64,000 nucleotides of DNA from Kribbella flavida DSM 17836 (GTDB lineage: Bacteria > Actinomycetota > Actinomycetes > Propionibacteriales > Kribbellaceae), in the NCBI RefSeq assembly GCF_000024345.1, contig NC_013729.1:5270001-5334000 (forward strand), read 5' to 3'. Under the pieces are notes generated by a model, which saw only the letters and a list, made by a program, of their open reading frames with translations, was not told the DNA's origin and did not search any database. Of the stretch, positions 24,373-32,778 are shown piece by piece. Within the stretch, counting starts at the first letter, position 1. Every line of letters begins with the position of its first letter. The position numbers and the translations under genes are program-made.

Positions 24373-26286
24373 ATGCCGACGAATCGCCGGCGCGGCTGGT
24401 CCGCCGTACTCCGGACGCCGCTGGGTCTCAGCGCGGGCGTGCTGCTGCTCGCCGTGCTCGCGCTGGCCGTGCTCGCTCCGATGCTGTGGAACGACCAGGC
24501 CAGTGCCATCGACACCGATCATCTGCTCGAGGGCTCCTCGGCGCAGCACTGGCTCGGCACCGACAACCTGGGGCGCGACATCTTCTACCGCGTCCTGGTG
24601 GCGACGAGGCAGTCGATCGGCCTGGCCCTGCTGGCCACCGCGATCGCGGTGCTGACCGGTCTCCTGCTCGGTACGGCGCCCGCCGTGCTCGGCCGCCGCT
24701 CGGGCCGGCTGGCGACGGCGGTTGTGAACGTCGCGGTCGCGTTCCCCGGACTGCTGCTCGCGCTGTTCTTCGCGGTCGTCTTCGGTGTCGGCGCGAAGGG
24801 CGCGGTGCTGGCGATCGGGTTCGCCGGCGCGCCGGCCTTCGCGCGGCTGACGCAGACCCTGGTCGCCGGGGTCGCGGCCCGTGACTTCGTGGCCGCCGCC
24901 CGGATCGCCGGGGTCGGCCGGATCCGCCTGCTGGTCCGGCACATCCTGCCGAACATCGCCGAGCCGCTGGTGGTCAACGCGACGATCGGCGCCGGGGGTG
25001 CGCTGCTGGCGTTCTCCGGCCTGTCGTTCCTCGGGCTGGGCGTGCAGGCGCCGGCGTACGACTGGGGCCGGCTGATGGGCGAGAGCCTGAACAGCATCTA
25101 CGTGCATCCGGCCGCCGCCCTGGCACCGGGTGTCGCGGTGGTCGTCGCGGGGCTCGCGTTCAACCTGTTCGGCGAAGCGGTGGCGAAGCTCCTGGGCGTC
25201 GAGACGATCGGCCCGGGCCGGTACGCGCGGCGTCGCGGCGCACCGGTCGAGCCGGTCGTGCCGACCGCGCAGTACGTCGTCGAGGACGTCGTGCTGTCGG
25301 TCCGGGACCTGCGGGTCAGCTTCCCCGGTCCGCAGGGGCCGGTCACCCCGGTGCGCGGCGTCAGCTTCACGATCGGCCACGGCGAGGCCGTCGGCGTCGT
25401 CGGCGAGTCGGGCTCGGGCAAGAGCCTGACCGCGCTGGCCGTCGCGCAGCTCATCGAGTCACCCGGCACGGTGACCGCCGAACGCTTCGACTTCCTCGGT
25501 GAGCCCGTGCTCGAGCTGACCGAGGCCGAACGGCGACGGCTGCTCGGGACGTCGTTCGCGATGGTCTTCCAGGACCCGGCGACGTCGTTCAACCCGACCA
25601 TGCGGGTCGGCAGCCAACTGGCGGAGGGCGCTCGCGAGCACCAGGGCCTGAGCCGGCGGCAGGCGATGGCCCGCGCGGTCGACCGGTTGCGCGCGGTCCG
25701 GGTGCCGGCCGCGGAACGCCGGGCCCGGCAGTACCCGCACGAGTTCTCCGGCGGCATGCGGCAACGGGCGATGATCGGCATGGGCCTGATGGGCGAGCCC
25801 GCGCTGATCGTGGCTGACGAACCCACCACTGCCCTGGACGTGACCGTGCAGCGGCAGGTACTGCGGCTGCTGGAGTCGATCCGGACCGCGGACGACGTGG
25901 CGTTGCTGCTGATCAGCCACGACATCACCGTGATCGGCCAGGTCTGCGACCGGGTGCTGGTGATGTACGCCGGGCGGATCGTCGAGGACCTCCCGGTGAG
26001 CGCCCTGGCCACCGGGGCGGCCCGGCATCCGTACACCCGGGCGTTGCTCGCCGCGGTCCCGGATCTCGACACCGATCTCGACCAGCCGCTCGCGGTGATC
26101 CCCGGCCGCCCGGTGGATCCGGCGCGGGTACCGGCCGGCTGTGCCTTCGCCGCGCGCTGCGAGTTCGCCACCGACCGGTGCCGGACGGAGAACCCGGAGC
26201 TGACCGGAGCCGACGGGCATCAGGTCGCCTGCTGGCACCCTCAGTTGCAGGAGCTCGGACGGCCGCTACGGATGGGACAGCGATGA
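24373..26286 (+). CDS. fused oligopeptide ABC permease (DppC) and ATPase (DppD)
   Basis: 637 residues combining two proteins that are usually separate. Residues 1-285 are a DppC permease: GTDNLGRDIF, the EAA loop around 170-190 (ARIAGVGRIRLLVRHILPN) and the GLSFLGLGVQAP segment. From about 310 there is a DppD ATPase: Walker A GESGSGKS (344-351), signature FSGGMRQR (about 458), Walker B LIVADEPTTALD and H-loop ISHD. A C-terminal cysteine-rich oligopeptide ABC tail follows (CAFAARC, then C-x5-C type). The reading frame is open and in phase across the joint, so this is a true fusion. Its stop overlaps the start of the second ATPase (ATGA). Confidence 0.93.
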   Translation: MPTNRRRGWSAVLRTPLGLSAGVLLLAVLALAVLAPMLWNDQASAIDTDHLLEGSSAQHWLGTDNLGRDIFYRVLVATRQSIGLALLATAIAVLTGLLLGTAPAVLGRRSGRLATAVVNVAVAFPGLLLALFFAVVFGVGAKGAVLAIGFAGAPAFARLTQTLVAGVAARDFVAAARIAGVGRIRLLVRHILPNIAEPLVVNATIGAGGALLAFSGLSFLGLGVQAPAYDWGRLMGESLNSIYVHPAAALAPGVAVVVAGLAFNLFGEAVAKLLGVETIGPGRYARRRGAPVEPVVPTAQYVVEDVVLSVRDLRVSFPGPQGPVTPVRGVSFTIGHGEAVGVVGESGSGKSLTALAVAQLIESPGTVTAERFDFLGEPVLELTEAERRRLLGTSFAMVFQDPATSFNPTMRVGSQLAEGAREHQGLSRRQAMARAVDRLRAVRVPAAERRARQYPHEFSGGMRQRAMIGMGLMGEPALIVADEPTTALDVTVQRQVLRLLESIRTADDVALLLISHDITVIGQVCDRVLVMYAGRIVEDLPVSALATGAARHPYTRALLAAVPDLDTDLDQPLAVIPGRPVDPARVPAGCAFAARCEFATDRCRTENPELTGADGHQVACWHPQLQELGRPLRMGQR

Positions 26287-27281
26287 GTGAGCTCAGGTTC
26301 GAACAGGTGACCGTGCGGTTCGGCACCGGCAGCCGGGCGATGACGGCGGTGGACTCGGTCGATCTGACGATTCCGTCCGGGCAGGTCGTCGGCCTGGTCG
26401 GTGAGTCCGGGTCCGGCAAGTCGACGCTGGCCCGGGCGGCGGTCGGCCTGACCGAGCTGGCCGGTGGACGGATCCTGCTGGGCGGCGTACCGCTGCGGCA
26501 CCGGGCCCGGGGGCCGCGACCGTTGCAGTTGGTGTTCCAGGACCCGTACTCGTCGCTGGATCCACGGATGAGCATCGGCGACTCGATCGCGGAGGCGATC
26601 CCGCGGACCGGTCCGCTGTCGGGCGGCTCGGCGCGCTCGGCCGAGGTGGGCCGGCTGCTGGAGCTGGTCGATCTCGACCCGGACCGGGCCTCGGCGCATC
26701 CCGGCGTGCTGTCCGGTGGCCAGCGGCAACGGGTCGCGCTGGCCCGGGCGCTGGCCGGGCAGCCCGACGTCATCCTGGCCGACGAGATCACCTCCGCCCT
26801 CGACGTCTCCGTCCAGGGCACGGTGCTGAACCTGGTCCGCGAACTGCAGCGGCGGTTGCGGCTGTCGATGCTGTTCATCTCGCACAACCTGGCGGTCGTG
26901 CGCTACGTCAGCGACTACATCGCCGTGATGTACCTCGGCCGGATCGTCGAGTTCGGTCCGGCCGCGGACGTGCTGGCCGATCCCCAGCACCCCTACACCC
27001 GCGACCTGCTCGCCGCCGCGCCCCGGCGCGGCACGTTGACCCTGGACGCCGAGGAGACCGATGCCGCCCTGCGGGCCGTCGCCGACGCCGAGCCGGCCGA
27101 CCCGCACCATCCGCCGGCCGGTTGCCGCTTTCATCCCCGCTGTCCGGTCGGTCCGCTGGTCCGGCCTGACCGCGAGCTGTGCCTGACCGTCGATCCCACC
27201 CCCGAGGCCGCGAAACGCCGGCACCACACCGCCTGCCACTACGCGGCGACCGCCCTGCAAGCGGTCGACCACGTCCAGTGA
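26283..27281 (+). CDS. oligopeptide ABC transporter ATPase, DppF type
   Basis: 332 residues. Walker A GESGSGKS, Q-loop VFQDPYSSLDP, signature LSGGQRQR, Walker B ILADEITSALD (Ile in place of the usual Pro) and H-loop FISHN. The C-terminal tail has the CRFHPRCP and LCLTVDP pattern of the oligopeptide subfamily. The ATG at 26283 overlaps the stop of the permease-ATPase fusion (ATGA), so the two ATPases are made together and likely form a heterodimer. A 28-base gap follows before the S9/S12 fusion gene. Confidence 0.94.
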   Translation: MSELRFEQVTVRFGTGSRAMTAVDSVDLTIPSGQVVGLVGESGSGKSTLARAAVGLTELAGGRILLGGVPLRHRARGPRPLQLVFQDPYSSLDPRMSIGDSIAEAIPRTGPLSGGSARSAEVGRLLELVDLDPDRASAHPGVLSGGQRQRVALARALAGQPDVILADEITSALDVSVQGTVLNLVRELQRRLRLSMLFISHNLAVVRYVSDYIAVMYLGRIVEFGPAADVLADPQHPYTRDLLAAAPRRGTLTLDAEETDAALRAVADAEPADPHHPPAGCRFHPRCPVGPLVRPDRELCLTVDPTPEAAKRRHHTACHYAATALQAVDHVQ

Positions 27282-27309
27282 ACCTGCTCGTTCCCAAGGA
27301 GGAGTCGTC

Positions 27310-30300
27310 GTGACCCGACGTCCGCGCATCGAAGACCTGACCGAGTTCGCCGTACCCGAGCAGGTCGCCCTGTCGCCCGACGGCAATCAGGTGGTCTACG
27401 TCCTGCGAACCATCGACGCGGCGGCCGACCGCACCGAGCACGCCCTCTGGCGGGTTCCGTCGGCCGGTGGCGAGGCACGGCGGCTCACCCGGGGCACCAG
27501 CGACCGCGCACCCGCCTGGTCCCCGGACGGTACGAAGCTCGCCTTCCTGCGTGCGCAGGACGGACCGCCGCAGTTGTGGCTGCTGCCGGCCGACGGCGGC
27601 GAGCCGGAGCAGCTCACCACGCTGCCGCTCGGTGCCGGTACGCCGTCATGGAGTCCGGACGGCGAGCGGATCGCGTTCAGCTCGGCGGTCGACATCGCCG
27701 CGGCCGCGGACGAGGACGACGAGACCCGCGAGCGGCGCGGCCACGCGCCGATCGTCACCGAGCGGCTCGACTACCAGGCCGACGGCGCCGGGCTGCTGCG
27801 CACGATCCGCCAGCACCTGCACGTCGTGGACGTCGCCTCGAAGAAGTGCCGGCAGGTGACCGAGGGCGACTGGCACGCGGGCGACCCGTCCTGGTCCCCC
27901 GACAGCCGCAAACTCGCCTTCGGCGCCGGCACGGCCCCGGATGCGGACCTGCGGCCGACGGCTCCGGCCTACCTGCTGGACGTCTCGGACGAGAAAGCGA
28001 CACCTCAGCTCGCCGGCCTCACCGAGGGCCTGGCCGGACCGATCCTGTGGACCGCGGACAGCGCGGCGCTGATCGTCGTCGGCACCTCGGACGGCCCGGT
28101 CGGCCACGCCGGACTGCTGCGGCTCCCGCTCGACGGCGGCGAGGTGTCCAACCTGGCGGCTCCGCTCGACCGCAACGTGATGCCCGGCGGCCCAGGGTAC
28201 CCGGGAGCGTTGCCGGTGCTCGTCGACGACGGCGGGACCGTCCTGTTCTGCGTCCGCGACCGCGGCTGCACCCACCTGTACGCCGTACCGGTCGACGGTG
28301 GCGCGCCGCGGCACGTGCTCGGGGGGCCCGGCGACATCGTCTCCGGCTTGTCCGTCGCCAACGGCCAGGCGGTCGTCGTGCTGACCACGGCCACGTCGTA
28401 CGGCGAGGTCGTGAAGGTGGATCTCAGCTCAGGCGAGGCGCAGACGCTGACCGAGCACAGTGCCGATGTCGCCGAGGTGTTCCCGAGGGTCGAGCGCGAG
28501 TTCACCGTGTCGGACGGGACCAAGGTTTCCGGCTGGCTGATCCGTGATCCCGACGCCGCCCAGCCGCAGCCGCTGCTGCTCGACGTGCACGGCGGTCCGC
28601 ACAACGCCTGGAACGGCGCGGCCGACGAGGCCCACCTCTACCACCAGGAACTGGCCGCCCGGGGGTGGGCGATCCTGCTGGTCAACCCACGCGGGAGCGA
28701 CGGCTACGGCGAGCAGTTCTTCACCGCGGCGCTGGGCCACTGGGGCACCGCCGACGCCGCCGACTTCCTCGAGCCGCTGGACGAGCTCGTTGCCGAAGGC
28801 ATCGCTGATCCGAAGCGTCTGGCGGTCGCCGGGTACAGCTACGGCGGCTTCATGACCTGCTACCTGACCAGCCGCGACGACAGGTTCGCGGCGGCGGTCG
28901 CCGGCGGGGTGGTCAGCGACCTGACCAGCATGGCGGGCACCTCCGACAGCGGGCACTTCCTCAGCGCCTACGAGCTCGGCGGACCGCCGGAGCCCGAGCG
29001 GTACGCCGAGATGTCGCCGCTCAGCAAGGTCAACGACGTGCGCACACCGACGCTTGTCCTGCACGGCGCCGCCGACGCTCGCTGCCCGATCGGCCAGGCC
29101 GAGCAGTGGCACACCGCGCTACGCGAGCAGGGCGTTCCGGCGCAGCTGGTGCTGTACCCCGACGCCGATCACCTGTTCATCATCCAGGGCCGTCCGTCGC
29201 ACCGGCTCGACTTCAACCGCCGCATCCGCGACTGGGTCGACCAGTACGCCGGGGACGTGGCCGGGCCGCGCCGGCCGCGGATCGACGCGCAGCACTGGCA
29301 GCGCCGGCTGACCACGCTCGCCGCGCGGCACGGCGTACCGGGGGCGACGCTCGGGATCCTGCGCGTGCGGGTCGGGGTGGAGGACGAGCTCGTCGAGGCG
29401 GCGACCGGCGTACTGAACAAGGACACCGGGGTCCCGGTCACCACCGATTCGCTGTTCCAGATCGGCTCGATGACGAAGGTGTGGACGGCGACGCTGGCCC
29501 TGCAACTGGTGGACGAAGGGCTGCTGGAGCTCGACGCCCCGATCGCCGACGTGCTGCCCGAGCTGGCACTGCGCAACCCGGACGTCGCCAAGCAGGTGAC
29601 GATGCGCCACCTGCTCACCCACACGAGTGGCATCGACGGCGACGTCTTCACCGACACCGGCCGGGGCGACGACTGCCTCGAGAAGTACGTCGACCTGCTG
29701 GCCGAGGTGGATCAGAACCACCCGCTCGGCGCGACCTGGTCGTACTGCAACTCGGGCTTCTCACTGGCCGGCCGGGTGATCGAGAAGCTGACCGGCGGCA
29801 GCTGGGACCAGGCGTTGCGCGACCGCCTGTACAAGCCGCTCAAGCTGGAGCACACCGTGACGCTGCCCGAGGAGGCGCTGCTGTACCGGGCCGCTGTCGG
29901 GCACGTCGGCGAACCCGGCCAGGAGCCCAGCCGGGCGCCGGTGTGGGGACTCCCCCGCGCCCTCGGCCCGGCCGGACTGGTCACGTCGACGGCTGCCGAC
30001 GCGCTTGCCTTCGCTCGGATGCACCTGACCGGCGGTCTGGCCGCCGACGGCACCCGGGTGCTCAGCGAGGAGTCGGTCGCGGCGATGGCCGACAAGCACG
30101 CCGACCTGCCGGACAAGTACTCGCTGGGTGACTCGTGGGGTCTCGGCTGGATCCGGTTCGGCTGGGACGGGCACCGGCTGATCGGTCACGACGGCAACAC
30201 CATCGGCCAGGCGGCGTTCCTGCGGGTACTGCCGGAGCAGGGCCTCGCGGTGACGCTGCTCACCAACGGCGGCAACGCCCGGGACCTGTACGAGGACCTG

Positions 30301-30663
30301 TACCGCGAGATCTTCGCGGAGCTGGCCGACGTGGCGATGCCGCGTCCGCTGGCGCCCCCGGCCGAGTCGGTGGAAGTGGACGTCCACCGTCATGTCGGCC
30401 GCTACGACCGGGCCAGCGTGCTCGGCGAGGTCTTCGTCCGCGACGGTCAGGCGGTGCTGCGGCAGACCATCACCGGGCCGCTCGCGGAGCTGATGCCGGA
30501 CCCGGTGCACGAGTTCGTGATGACGCCGGTGGACGACTCCGGCGACCTGTTCGTCGTCCGTGAGCCGGAATCGCTGACCTGGAGCCCGGTGACCTTCTAC
30601 TCGCTGCCGACCGGCGAGCAGTACCTGCACTTCGGCGTCCGGGCCACCCCGAAAGTTGGTTGA
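27310..30663 (+). CDS. S9 prolyl oligopeptidase-like peptidase fused to an S12 beta-lactamase-fold hydrolase
   Basis: 1117 residues with two complete serine hydrolases and no signal peptide. Residues 1-400 are WD40-like/PD40 propeller repeats (several SWSPDG units). Residues 420-650 are an alpha/beta hydrolase with Ser510 (GYSYGG), Asp589 and His621, as in acylaminoacyl peptidases. Residues 665-1117 are an S12 domain with Ser720-x-x-Lys723 (SMTK), Tyr812-x-Asn814 (YCN) and His960-Asp-Gly, plus an FTDTGRGDDCLEKYV segment almost identical to that in the 20251 gene. GTG start with AAGGAGG 6 bases away. The M20 gene begins 1 base after the stop. Likely cleaves imported peptides; specificity is inferred. 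Confidence 0.93.
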   Translation: MTRRPRIEDLTEFAVPEQVALSPDGNQVVYVLRTIDAAADRTEHALWRVPSAGGEARRLTRGTSDRAPAWSPDGTKLAFLRAQDGPPQLWLLPADGGEPEQLTTLPLGAGTPSWSPDGERIAFSSAVDIAAAADEDDETRERRGHAPIVTERLDYQADGAGLLRTIRQHLHVVDVASKKCRQVTEGDWHAGDPSWSPDSRKLAFGAGTAPDADLRPTAPAYLLDVSDEKATPQLAGLTEGLAGPILWTADSAALIVVGTSDGPVGHAGLLRLPLDGGEVSNLAAPLDRNVMPGGPGYPGALPVLVDDGGTVLFCVRDRGCTHLYAVPVDGGAPRHVLGGPGDIVSGLSVANGQAVVVLTTATSYGEVVKVDLSSGEAQTLTEHSADVAEVFPRVEREFTVSDGTKVSGWLIRDPDAAQPQPLLLDVHGGPHNAWNGAADEAHLYHQELAARGWAILLVNPRGSDGYGEQFFTAALGHWGTADAADFLEPLDELVAEGIADPKRLAVAGYSYGGFMTCYLTSRDDRFAAAVAGGVVSDLTSMAGTSDSGHFLSAYELGGPPEPERYAEMSPLSKVNDVRTPTLVLHGAADARCPIGQAEQWHTALREQGVPAQLVLYPDADHLFIIQGRPSHRLDFNRRIRDWVDQYAGDVAGPRRPRIDAQHWQRRLTTLAARHGVPGATLGILRVRVGVEDELVEAATGVLNKDTGVPVTTDSLFQIGSMTKVWTATLALQLVDEGLLELDAPIADVLPELALRNPDVAKQVTMRHLLTHTSGIDGDVFTDTGRGDDCLEKYVDLLAEVDQNHPLGATWSYCNSGFSLAGRVIEKLTGGSWDQALRDRLYKPLKLEHTVTLPEEALLYRAAVGHVGEPGQEPSRAPVWGLPRALGPAGLVTSTAADALAFARMHLTGGLAADGTRVLSEESVAAMADKHADLPDKYSLGDSWGLGWIRFGWDGHRLIGHDGNTIGQAAFLRVLPEQGLAVTLLTNGGNARDLYEDLYREIFAELADVAMPRPLAPPAESVEVDVHRHVGRYDRASVLGEVFVRDGQAVLRQTITGPLAELMPDPVHEFVMTPVDDSGDLFVVREPESLTWSPVTFYSLPTGEQYLHFGVRATPKVG

Positions 30664-30664
30664 C

Positions 30665-31849
30665 ATGGGCAACGAAACTGCGACCGTGCCGCCCGGGTCG
30701 CTGCCCGAGCTGCTCGCCGACCTGGAGGCGCTGGTGACCTGTGAGTCGCCGTCGCAGGACCTGGCCGCGGTGGCCCGCAGCGCCGACCTGGTCGCCGCGA
30801 TCGGGACGCGCCGGCTCGGCGTCGAGCCCGAGCGGCTGGTGCTCGACGGGCGCAGCCACCTGCGCTGGCGGCTCGGGACCGGCGACCGGCGGGTGCTGCT
30901 GCTGGGCCATCACGACACGGTCTGGCCGCTGGGTTCGCTGGCCGACCACCCGTTCACGATCGAGCACGGCGTACTGCGTGGGCCGGGCTGCTTCGACATG
31001 CTGGCCGGCCTGGCGATGGCGTTCCAGGCGGTCGCTGCCCTGCCGGACCCCGACGGCGTCACGCTGCTGGTCACCGGCGACGAGGAGCTCGGCTCACCGT
31101 CGTCGCGGGAGCTGATCGAGGGCGAGGCGAAGGGATGCCTCGCCGCTCTCGTGCTCGAGGCGTCCGCCGACGGAGGCGCGCTGAAGACCGAACGCAAGGG
31201 CGTCTCCCGCTACCAGGTCACGGTGCACGGCCGCGCGGCGCACGCCGGGCTGGAGCCGGAACGGGGCGTGAACGCGTCGATCGAGGCCGCTCATCAGGTG
31301 CTCGCGATCAGCGCGCTCGCCGACCCGGCGCAAGGCACCACGGTGACGCCGACCGTGCTCACCGCCGGGACGTCGTCGAACACGGTGCCCGCGGTGGCGA
31401 CCTTCGCGGTGGACGTCCGGGTCAGGAACGTCGAGGAGCAGCACCGGATCCAGGCCGCGATGCTGGCCCTGCGGCCGGTGCTGCCCGGGGCGTCGCTCGA
31501 CGTCGAGGGCGGCCCGAACCGCCCTCCGCTGGAGCGCGCGGCCTCCGCGGACCTGTACCAGCGCGCGGGCCGGATCGCGGCCGAACTCGGTCTCGGTCGG
31601 CTGGCCGAGGCGGCGGTGGGTGGCGCGTCGGACGGCAATTTCACCGCCGGCGTCGGTACGCCGACTCTCGACGGCCTGGGCGCCGTCGGGGGTGGCGCCC
31701 ACGCCGACCACGAGCACGTCCTGATCGCGGAGCTGCCGCGGCGCACGGCCCTGCTCACGGCCCTCGTCGCCGAACTGCTCGGCACGGATCGGCACGCAGT
31801 ACCAGGCGGTGAGGACGCGCGCGTGACGTCCGGTGTGGACCGACCATGA
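30665..31849 (+). CDS. M20-family metallo-amidohydrolase (putative N-succinyl-amino acid hydrolase or carboxypeptidase)
   Basis: 394 residues, related to the glutamate carboxypeptidase CPG2. Metal ligands are His82-x-Asp84 (GHHDTV), Asp111, Glu141 with general base Glu140 (GDEELGS), Glu165 and a C-terminal histidine (GGAHADHEHV). The lid domain holds HGRAAHAG. In N-succinylamino acid racemase operons an M20 enzyme removes succinate from N-succinyl-L-amino acids; peptide hydrolysis is the alternative. The ATG at 30665 follows the fusion gene stop by one base, and an in-frame TTG at 30656 is possible. Its own stop overlaps the GNAT start (ATGA). Confidence 0.9.
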   Translation: MGNETATVPPGSLPELLADLEALVTCESPSQDLAAVARSADLVAAIGTRRLGVEPERLVLDGRSHLRWRLGTGDRRVLLLGHHDTVWPLGSLADHPFTIEHGVLRGPGCFDMLAGLAMAFQAVAALPDPDGVTLLVTGDEELGSPSSRELIEGEAKGCLAALVLEASADGGALKTERKGVSRYQVTVHGRAAHAGLEPERGVNASIEAAHQVLAISALADPAQGTTVTPTVLTAGTSSNTVPAVATFAVDVRVRNVEEQHRIQAAMLALRPVLPGASLDVEGGPNRPPLERAASADLYQRAGRIAAELGLGRLAEAAVGGASDGNFTAGVGTPTLDGLGAVGGGAHADHEHVLIAELPRRTALLTALVAELLGTDRHAVPGGEDARVTSGVDRP

Positions 31850-32778
31850 GTGCTTCCGACAAGCTCACCGTGCCGGGGCCGTCGACCGATCTGCTCGGTG
31901 GGTCGCCGCTGTCCGCGGCGGACGCACCGGTGCTGGCCGCGGAAGCCGCCGCGGTGGCGGCCGGCGTACGGATTCGTGAGCTGGTGGCGCTGCCCGATCT
32001 GGACGCCGTCTACCGCCTGTACGACGGGATCTGGCGGCCGGACCCGAAGAATCCGCCGGTGACGACCGAGCTGCTGCGCGCCCTCACGAAGGCGGGCAAC
32101 TACGTCGCCGGTGCCTACGACGGCGACGACCTCGTCGGGGCGTGCGTCGGCTTCTTCGCGGCACCCTCCGAGGGCGCCCTGCACAGTCACGTGGCGGGGG
32201 TGTCCGGCACGGCGCGCGGCCGGAGCGTCGGGTTCGCGCTCAAGACGCACCAACGGGCGTGGGCACTGGCGCGGGGCGTCGGCACGATCGCCTGGACGTT
32301 CGACCCGCTGGTCCGGCGGAACGCGTACTTCAACATCGCCAAGCTCGCCGCCCGGCCGACGGAGTACCTGACCAACTTCTACGGCGACATGCGCGACGGC
32401 ATCAACACCGGCGGCGACACCGATCGCCTGCTGGTGCGGTGGGAGCTCGACGCCCCAGGCGTCGCCGCCGCCTCGGCCGGAACAGCCTGTGCCGCGGACG
32501 CCGACGCGGAACTGGCCGAGGGCGCGGTCGTCGGGCTGTCCTCCTCGCCGGCCGGCTGGCCTGTCGTCGGCAATCTCGCCGGAGGCACCGTGCTGGTCGC
32601 CGTACCGCCTGACATCGAAGTCCTGCGCGGGACCGAGCCGGACGCCGCGCAGGCCTGGCGTACCGCGGTCCGCGAGGCGCTCGGCACGCTGCTCGCCGAA
32701 GGCGCGACGGTGACCGGCTTCGACCGGGCCGGGTGGTACGTGCTGACCAGACCATCGACGAAGGGAATCGCACGATGA
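31846..32778 (+). CDS. COG3375-type GNAT acyltransferase (putative D-amino acid N-succinyltransferase)
   Basis: 310 residues. A GNAT fold in the first half with GACVGFFAAPSEGALHSHVAGV and RGRSVGFALKTHQRAWAL (acyl-CoA pyrophosphate loop region). The family signature FNIAKLAARPTEYLTNFYGDM with INTGGDTDRLLVRWEL follows. Proteins with this signature accompany N-succinylamino acid racemases, and in Geobacillus such an enzyme succinylates D-amino acids from succinyl-CoA (established for that operon). Coupled on both sides by ATGA overlaps, upstream to the M20 gene and downstream to the racemase. Acyl donor and amino acid range are inferred. Confidence 0.88.
   Translation: MSASDKLTVPGPSTDLLGGSPLSAADAPVLAAEAAAVAAGVRIRELVALPDLDAVYRLYDGIWRPDPKNPPVTTELLRALTKAGNYVAGAYDGDDLVGACVGFFAAPSEGALHSHVAGVSGTARGRSVGFALKTHQRAWALARGVGTIAWTFDPLVRRNAYFNIAKLAARPTEYLTNFYGDMRDGINTGGDTDRLLVRWELDAPGVAAASAGTACAADADAELAEGAVVGLSSSPAGWPVVGNLAGGTVLVAVPPDIEVLRGTEPDAAQAWRTAVREALGTLLAEGATVTGFDRAGWYVLTRPSTKGIAR

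Noticed and set aside
23473..25380. 635-codon open frame on the minus strand
   Set aside because: Shadow of the ABC permease genes; composition dominated by Arg, Gln and Asp with no domain.
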